NCBI GenBank assembly: GCA_049523315.1
Contig: JBEKMZ010000003.1
Span: 1 to 64,000, forward strand
Reading direction: 5' to 3'
DNA length: 64,000 nucleotides
DNA from: Fen-455 sp049523315
GTDB taxonomy: Bacteria > Actinomycetota > Acidimicrobiia > Acidimicrobiales > Bog-793
The notes below the pieces were generated by a model. The model saw only the letters and a list, made by a program, of their open reading frames with translations. It ran no database searches and was not told the origin of the DNA. The stretch's first letter is position 1. The number at the start of each line of letters is the position of its first letter. The translations under genes and the position numbers were made by a program. Positions 59,517-64,000 of the stretch are shown here, in pieces.

Positions 59517-62108
59517 ATGAGGGATATGAACAGACGGCTCCAGTATCCGGAGTTCTATGCTCACCAAGCTGAATCGCGCCTCGCCGAACTGCACGATCCT
59601 TCTCTTCCTGGTATCGAACACGGCACTGAGCACAAGCCGACTCGACGGATCAACCGTCTGGCCTCCGCGCGCAGCGGCTGGAAGATTGTGCTCGCGCTCG
59701 CGCTCGTGTTGGGGTTGAGCGTCTCGGTCATCAGCGCCTGGGCGTGGTACGGGTACACGACTTCGCTTCGACACCAAACCGTGGCGTCCTCGCTGACAGA
59801 CGTGAGGTCGATCCTGGCGCCGTCGCTCGAGCGAGACAGCGATCTCTTGGCAACCGTGAACGCCGAGGTCGCGACCCATCCTGAGCTCACCAACGGCGCG
59901 TTGGCGGCAATGTTGGCCAAGCTCGATCTTTCACAGCGCTACCCGGGAAGCTTTGCGTTCACCTACGTCGAGAACGTCAGCAGGGCTGACCTGCCACGTT
60001 TCGAAGCGATCGCGCGGCGCGATCCCTCCCTCGGAGTAGCCGTCGCCAGGTCACCTTTGGTGAAACCCTCGCGCAACGGCCGCTCCGGCTACTGCCTCAC
60101 CCGCCTCGTCTCCGTGGACGTCACCGGCGACGGGATCGTCAAGAACGTGCTGCTGACCTGGATCTCCCCGTACATCTCGTCGTACTTCAACTTCTGTGCC
60201 TCCTCGTTCGAACATTTGTTCAACACTTCAGCAGAGACCGGTGCGACGGTGGCGGCCTCCGTGGTCAGTCTGATCAGACCCGGCCCAGGTCTGCCTCCCA
60301 TGCCGGAGACGCTCCACGCCCTGCTGCTCCGGCTCCCTATCTTCGTAGAGCTCAGCCCCGTGTACAAAGGGACCCAGGCCCCTACCACCGCCCAAACCCG
60401 GGCCAAGGCCCTGCTCGGTTGGACGATGGCCGTCTTCGATGCCGACCAGATCCTCAGTCCCGTCCTGGCGAGCGGCAAGGGCGTGTCCTTGGTGCTCGCT
60501 TACGCGCCACCCGGAGGGAGCCCGGCAGTCCTAGCCCGGACGGGGCCGACCGAGTTTGGCGCGGCTGCCGAAACCATCAGCTTCCCCTCCGATCCCGGAT
60601 GGGTCATCGACGCCGCCATGAGCTCGCGCGACAGCGGACCGTCTCCGCTTCTCCAGGGTCTGGCGGTTCTGTTCGGGGCGTTGGCCCTAACTATCTTGTT
60701 GGTGATCCTGCTAGGCCTGCTCATAAGGTCGCGCCGCTCGGCACTGGAACTTGTCGAGAAGCGAACGGCCGAGCTGCGCCACCAGGCCCTGCACGACTCA
60801 CTGACCGGGCTCCCCAACCGCTTCCTTGTCAACCAGAGAGCGCACCTGATAGTCAACCGGGCCCGAAGTGGCGGGCTTCCTATCGCGGTGTTCTTCATCG
60901 ACCTCGACGACTTCAAGAAGGTCAACGACACCTTGGGCCATGACGTCGGCGACGGGCTGTTGGAGGCGGTAGCAGCACGGCTGACCGACGCGGTCCGGAG
61001 CACTGACACCGTAGGCCGCCTGGGCGGCGACGAGTTCGTCCTGCTGTCCGAGACATCGTTCTCAGATGGGGGGTTGGGCGCCATGGCCGAACGTATCCTC
61101 GCGGTCCTACGGGAGCCCTTCTGCTTGGGAGACGCCACAAGGACGACCCTCTCGACCTCGGCCAGCATCGGCATCGCGACCGGAATGCGTTCAAGTCCAG
61201 AGGAGCTGCTCCGAAACGCCGATATCGCCATGTACCGGGCGAAGTCGATGGGGAAGAACTGCTACGTCCTGTTCGAGCCGGAGATGCACGAGGTTGTAAA
61301 AAAGCAGCTCACCTTGGAAACGGATCTGGCCGAGGCGTTCATAAAGAGGGAGTTCTTCCTCCTCTACCAGCCCATTGTCGATCTCGAGACCGGCCTGCCA
61401 CGAGACTTCGAGGCCTTGTTACGCTGGCAGCACCCCGAGCGCGGCGTCGTCGGGCCAGCGGAGTTCATCTCCGTGCTGGAATCATCGGACCTGCTCATCG
61501 ACGTCGGGCGCTTCGTACTGATGGAGGCTTGTCGCCAGGTCAAGGCCTGGCACGAACTTGGTCGCACGGTGGGGGTATCTGTGAACGTCGGTGCCCGTCA
61601 GCTCCGCTACGACGTGCTCGTCGACCATGTCCGAGACGCGCTCGAGGCGGCCGACCTCGACCCGCACTACTTGACGGTCGAGGTCACCGAATCGATGTTG
61701 ATGATCAACTCCAACATCGCCGCCCAACGGCTGGCCGCCCTGTCCAAGCTCGGTGTGCGCATCGCTATCGACGACTTCGGGACGGGCTACGCCTCGCTCT
61801 CGTACCTGCGCGAGTTCCCTGCGGACATATTGAAGATCGACCGGTCCTTCGTCGCGCCGCTGACGACTTCGATGGGGAGCAACTTCCTCGACGCTCTAAT
61901 TCACTTGGGCAAGTCGCTCGACCTCGTGACGATCGCGGAAGGCATCGAGGAGACCTCGCAGCTGGACCACGTCAAGCGCCAAGGTTGCGACTGGGGCCAG
62001 GGCTTTCTGTTCTCCAAGCCGCTCCCGCCAGAGGACATCAGGCAGATCATCCGGCGTTCGCGCTACGAAGTCGGAAGCTCTCTGGCTCCGCGCGCCACCG
62101 TCTCCTAG
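59517..62108 (+). CDS. CHASE-GGDEF-EAL cyclic di-GMP enzyme
   Basis: The protein has 863 residues. A membrane helix (about 55-76) precedes an extracytoplasmic CHASE domain with LSQRYPGSFAFTYVENVSR. A second helix (about 383-405) leads to GGDEF with the intact active site RLGGDEFVLLS and an inhibitory I-site RSTD five residues before it. The EAL domain follows with intact DFEALLRWQHPERG, EVTESMLM and IDDFGTGYASLSYL, then DILKIDRSFV. Both synthesis and hydrolysis of c-di-GMP look possible, set by the external CHASE signal. It starts with ATG 59517 (or ATG 59526). It is not clearly linked to the sulfur cluster. Confidence 0.92.
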   Translation: MRDMNRRLQYPEFYAHQAESRLAELHDPSLPGIEHGTEHKPTRRINRLASARSGWKIVLALALVLGLSVSVISAWAWYGYTTSLRHQTVASSLTDVRSILAPSLERDSDLLATVNAEVATHPELTNGALAAMLAKLDLSQRYPGSFAFTYVENVSRADLPRFEAIARRDPSLGVAVARSPLVKPSRNGRSGYCLTRLVSVDVTGDGIVKNVLLTWISPYISSYFNFCASSFEHLFNTSAETGATVAASVVSLIRPGPGLPPMPETLHALLLRLPIFVELSPVYKGTQAPTTAQTRAKALLGWTMAVFDADQILSPVLASGKGVSLVLAYAPPGGSPAVLARTGPTEFGAAAETISFPSDPGWVIDAAMSSRDSGPSPLLQGLAVLFGALALTILLVILLGLLIRSRRSALELVEKRTAELRHQALHDSLTGLPNRFLVNQRAHLIVNRARSGGLPIAVFFIDLDDFKKVNDTLGHDVGDGLLEAVAARLTDAVRSTDTVGRLGGDEFVLLSETSFSDGGLGAMAERILAVLREPFCLGDATRTTLSTSASIGIATGMRSSPEELLRNADIAMYRAKSMGKNCYVLFEPEMHEVVKKQLTLETDLAEAFIKREFFLLYQPIVDLETGLPRDFEALLRWQHPERGVVGPAEFISVLESSDLLIDVGRFVLMEACRQVKAWHELGRTVGVSVNVGARQLRYDVLVDHVRDALEAADLDPHYLTVEVTESMLMINSNIAAQRLAALSKLGVRIAIDDFGTGYASLSYLREFPADILKIDRSFVAPLTTSMGSNFLDALIHLGKSLDLVTIAEGIEETSQLDHVKRQGCDWGQGFLFSKPLPPEDIRQIIRRSRYEVGSSLAPRATVS

Positions 62109-62442
62109 CCTCGATGCGGCTCGCCGACCACGTCAAGCTCAAGCTGCACTGCGTCGCTTTAGGCCCGGATCTTCGATCGCCCGACGGCCGCCGATCCCTC
62201 TAGCCCGTTCGAAGCAATCTCCAAGCCGCTTCACAGGTCAGAGATATGTCCTGACCTTGTCCCCGGTGGCCCAGATGCGTGATGGCAGAGTGCTAAGAGC
62301 GTCCGCCTGGAATCGGAGACGACCGTGCACCCGCGACGGTGCCCTGGGAGCGCACCAACAATGCGATCAATGCCAGTTCCAATAGCGCCCAAGCCAGCGT
62401 TGGGGCCGCTCAAGGGCGCTTTGAGTGGGATGCGGAGCTGAG

Positions 62443-62661
62443 ATGACACGAGTTCACCACGCAATAGACAATCTCGAGAAGCCGGGCATGTTGATTCGAT
62501 TGAGCGGTGCCGACACCTCAGAGGCGATCAGCGTCAATCGGACAGTCTGGACAAGCATCCCGAGCCTGGCGAGCTGGATCTGGGACTCGGATGGGTGTCT
62601 GATCGCCGAGGACGAGACGCGCAAGATAGCTGACAACTGGGGCGCGACGCTTCCCGATTGA
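62443..62661 (+). CDS. Small hypothetical protein, 72 residues
   Basis: The frame starts MTRVHHAIDNLEKPGMLIRL with GGAG six bases before ATG 62443 and ends with TGA 62659-62661. It has a compact Trp-containing centre (VWTSIPSLASWIWDSD) and no family match known to me. It may be a real small gene or part of the decayed region that follows. The gap 62109-62442 shows only a 7-bp inverted repeat at 62235-62257. Confidence 0.35.
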   Translation: MTRVHHAIDNLEKPGMLIRLSGADTSEAISVNRTVWTSIPSLASWIWDSDGCLIAEDETRKIADNWGATLPD

Positions 62662-62810
62662 CAGCAGTTCGTCTCGGGACCTCGGACCGGGCATCGCACT
62701 CGTCCGATGCTTCCGTCAGGACTTGAAACCGGTTGATCGGCCAGGCTGATCCTGTGTCTCGCGTGGCGCCCGAACGTCGCCCGGAGCGGCATCGCAGAAC
62801 GCGGTTGGCG

Positions 62811-62996
62811 GCTCTCCTCGGCTTCCTTGGCCTGAACCTGGCCACTTTCGATGCTCCCCACACGCTTGCTGTCGACATCAGATGGCGCCTCGCCCGCGCC
62901 TATTGTGGCAACGAACTGGCAACCCAAGCTGCGCAGGCCGTGCTCGATTACGGCTTCGAGAATCTCAACCGCGACGAAATCGTCTCGTTCACACTT
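62811..62996 (+). pseudogene. GNAT acetyltransferase (RimJ/RimL type) fragment
   Basis: The reading FLGLNLATFDAP, then DIRWRLARAYCGNELATQAA and QAVLDYGFENLNRDEIVSFT matches the central part of RimJ/RimL-type acetyltransferases, including the acetyl-CoA loop RxxxxN/A-x-x-A. The canonical GNGYA loop is degraded to GNELA, the N-terminal third and the last strand and helix are missing, and downstream sequence turns into a Pro/Arg-rich shadow. It is therefore a decaying fragment. Confidence 0.65.
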
Positions 62997-63130
62997 CGAC
63001 CATTCGGCGCTTCCACGAGGACGCCCTCTCCGCCGCCACGTCCTCTCCCGGACTGCACGGCTGAACTGGGCGATGAGGAGGTCGAGCTCCTGACCACGCT
63101 TCGCTCGGGTACACAATAGCTAAACCGTAT

Positions 63131-63144
63131 CGAACGCATGTTCG
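63131..63144 (+). promoter_or_regulatory. Perfect LexA-type SOS box
   Basis: CGAAC-GCAT-GTTCG is a perfect inverted repeat matching the actinobacterial/Gram-positive LexA consensus GAAC-N4-GTTC. It ends 13 bases before the GTG of a 49-residue ORF. It matches the consensus better than the recA box in the same window. Confidence 0.65.
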
Positions 63145-63157
63145 CTACGGTTAGGGA

Positions 63158-63307
63158 GTGGCCGACCTGTCACCGGAGGAAGCCGAAGTGCTGCGGAGGT
63201 CGATCGCGATGCTGCCGCCACAGGCGCCGAGCGGTCTGAGCCGTGAGCGGGCGCTTGCGATCCTGAATCAGCTCGTGCGGGCGCTGAGGGAACTGCGCAA
63301 GCGATAG
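63158..63307 (+). CDS. 49-residue helical protein downstream of an SOS box
   Basis: GTG 63158 opens a frame of 49 residues to TAG 63305-63307: VADLSPEEAEVLRRSIAMLP and then an amphipathic Arg/Leu-rich C-terminal helix ending RALRELRKR. It is short but shows a strong coding-like third-position GC bias and a helix-turn-helix-like compact shape. GGTTAGGGA precedes the start. No family recognised. The perfect SOS box just upstream suggests DNA-damage induction. It may be the surviving start of a larger damaged locus. Confidence 0.55.
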   Translation: MADLSPEEAEVLRRSIAMLPPQAPSGLSRERALAILNQLVRALRELRKR

Positions 63308-63337
63308 AGCCGGTCGTTGGCGGACTTCCCGACGCGT

Positions 63338-63361
63338 CAGCACCCCCGGCGGGGGGTGCTG
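63338..63361. repeat. Perfect 10-bp hairpin
   Basis: CAGCACCCCC pairs with GGGGGTGCTG around a GGCG loop, about 30 bases after the 49-residue ORF. No T-tract follows, so it is not a standard terminator, though it may still stop transcription or protect the small transcript. Confidence 0.6.
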
Positions 63362-63645
63362 GAGGTGCTGACACTATGGGGGACGGCAGACTGCTCTCGC
63401 GGTCACCATCTACCCCGCGACCAGGATGCGCGCGGGATGGCACCCGCACTGGTGTCAAAAGTCACATATTCCGCCCGCGGCGGAAGTCCGTACTCAGCCC
63501 ACCGCCACGCCGCAACGCCCAATCGCGCGCTCGATGCGCCTCTCGTGGGAGCACCGACCATCAAGGTTCGCGCGCCCGATCGAGGTGCCGTTGTTGTTGG
63601 CCCAATGGACGAACGCCTGCTTGTTAGCGGAGCTGGGCGCTCGTA

Positions 63646-63688
63646 GCGCCCCCGGGAGGACTCGATCCTCCGACCGTCTGCTTAGAAG
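63646..63688 (-). pseudogene. 3' half of a tRNA-Arg (TCT): likely integration scar
   Basis: Read on the minus strand, the segment starts with anticodon loop CTTCTAA, the 3' anticodon stem GCAGAC, variable loop GGTC, T arm GGAGG-ATCGAGT-CCTCC and acceptor 3' strand CGGGGGC. This is the 3' half of tRNA-Arg(TCT). Upstream of the anticodon the match stops abruptly and no D arm or 5' acceptor is found. T54 is changed to A. Such 3'-half copies arise when an integrase uses a tRNA gene as attachment site. Confidence 0.7.
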
Positions 63689-64000
63689 CTACGTAGCACT
63701 GAGCGACGTGCGTGTGCAGGAAATCCCAGGTGGCAGTCGAGCGCAACGACAGAATTAGACACTGTCTCGAGAGGTGCTTGGTGCTTATGGACCGACCCGC
63801 TTTCCAGCCGCAAGCTTCGCTCGCCTCCGAAGGCTGCCCGTCCCCCCACCGTCCACAGAGGTGAGTGCAGACCGCACCTTGGAACGCCGATCGTCAAATA
63901 TGTCCGTGGGATAGCCCTGGTCGACCGGCTCTCCGCGGCGCCGTCTCGGGCAGCGTCAAGTGGTCTCTTGAGGCGTCGACCACCGACCCCGGCGCCGAGC
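63689..64000. other. Right end, no gene recognised
   Basis: Only short open frames with no family features occur here. The region follows the tRNA-Arg remnant and may be part of a decayed mobile element extending beyond the window. Confidence 0.5.

Noticed and set aside
62235..62257. AGGTCAG/CTGACCT inverted repeat after the GGDEF-EAL gene, considered as terminator
   Set aside because: Nine-base spacer and no T-tract; the stop codon is over 120 bp upstream. It could be an insertion-element end but nothing confirms it.
1..64000. CRISPR arrays
   Set aside because: No series of regularly spaced direct repeats was seen on reading through the window; only a two-copy 15-bp tandem repeat at 391-420.

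Overview
The window is GC-rich, densely packed DNA that reads as a deep-branching actinobacterium, most like an Acidimicrobiia-type lineage. That placement is an inference. It rests on the cinA-recA/pgsA/rimO neighbourhood, LexA-type boxes of the GAAC-N4-GTTC kind, a fatty acyl-CoA reductase-HAD fusion, a DUF1634/TauE pair, and a KdpD homologue without a kinase domain. No rRNA is present to confirm it.

Region 1 (1-8.8 kb) is a decaying segment. It holds a partial ABC permease, a tyrosine-recombinase remnant, a KdpD-like sensor, a frameshifted HTH remnant, a broken IS110 transposase, aldolase and phosphofructokinase genes, a TrkA gene carrying an apparent internal inversion beside an intact TrkA, an IS3-type remnant, and tRNA-Val(CAC). 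Region 2 (8.9-23.3 kb) holds membrane proteins, a four-gene translationally coupled lipid operon (acyl-CoA reductase-HAD, alcohol dehydrogenase, LarA-like, PlsC), a TauE/DUF1634/GntR operon with a candidate operator, a LysR regulator, and a CoA-transferase. Region 3 (23.3-36.1 kb) is housekeeping: recA, cinA, pgsA, rimO, a PH-SHOCT protein, ddl, a membrane-anchored MurF-like ligase, a hydrolase, a UvrD-type helicase, a hendecad-repeat protein, and an Rrf2 regulator.

Region 4 (38.6-58.8 kb) is the main result: about 20 kb on one strand devoted to cytoplasmic sulfur metabolism. Read in the direction of transcription it is cysK, cysE, tusA, dsrE-like, then the sulfur-oxidising heterodisulfide-reductase-like (sHdr) set C1-B1-A-hyp-(C2B2 fusion). 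There follow a lipoate ligase, a GcvH-like lipoate-binding protein (LbpA), a radical SAM protein, a second lipoate ligase, a second radical SAM protein, EtfB, EtfA, a membrane NarI-HdrD-type oxidoreductase (EMO-like), a second LbpA and a DsrE2-like protein. It ends with a family 2A encapsulin shell and its cysteine desulfurase cargo, which has a long disordered N-terminus.

The likely logic is as follows. TusA and DsrE proteins carry sulfane sulfur to sHdr. Lipoylated LbpA proteins are matured by the dedicated ligases and radical SAM enzymes. EtfAB and the EMO-like protein could pass electrons to membrane quinone. CysE and CysK make cysteine, and the encapsulated desulfurase could convert cysteine sulfur to stored sulfur(0). 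The direct link between sulfur storage in a protein shell and sHdr oxidation is an inference from gene neighbourhood.

Region 5 (58.9-64 kb) holds an intergenic stretch with a strong terminator, a CHASE-GGDEF-EAL protein, gene remnants, a perfect SOS box in front of a 49-residue ORF, and a 3'-half tRNA-Arg remnant that resembles an integration scar.
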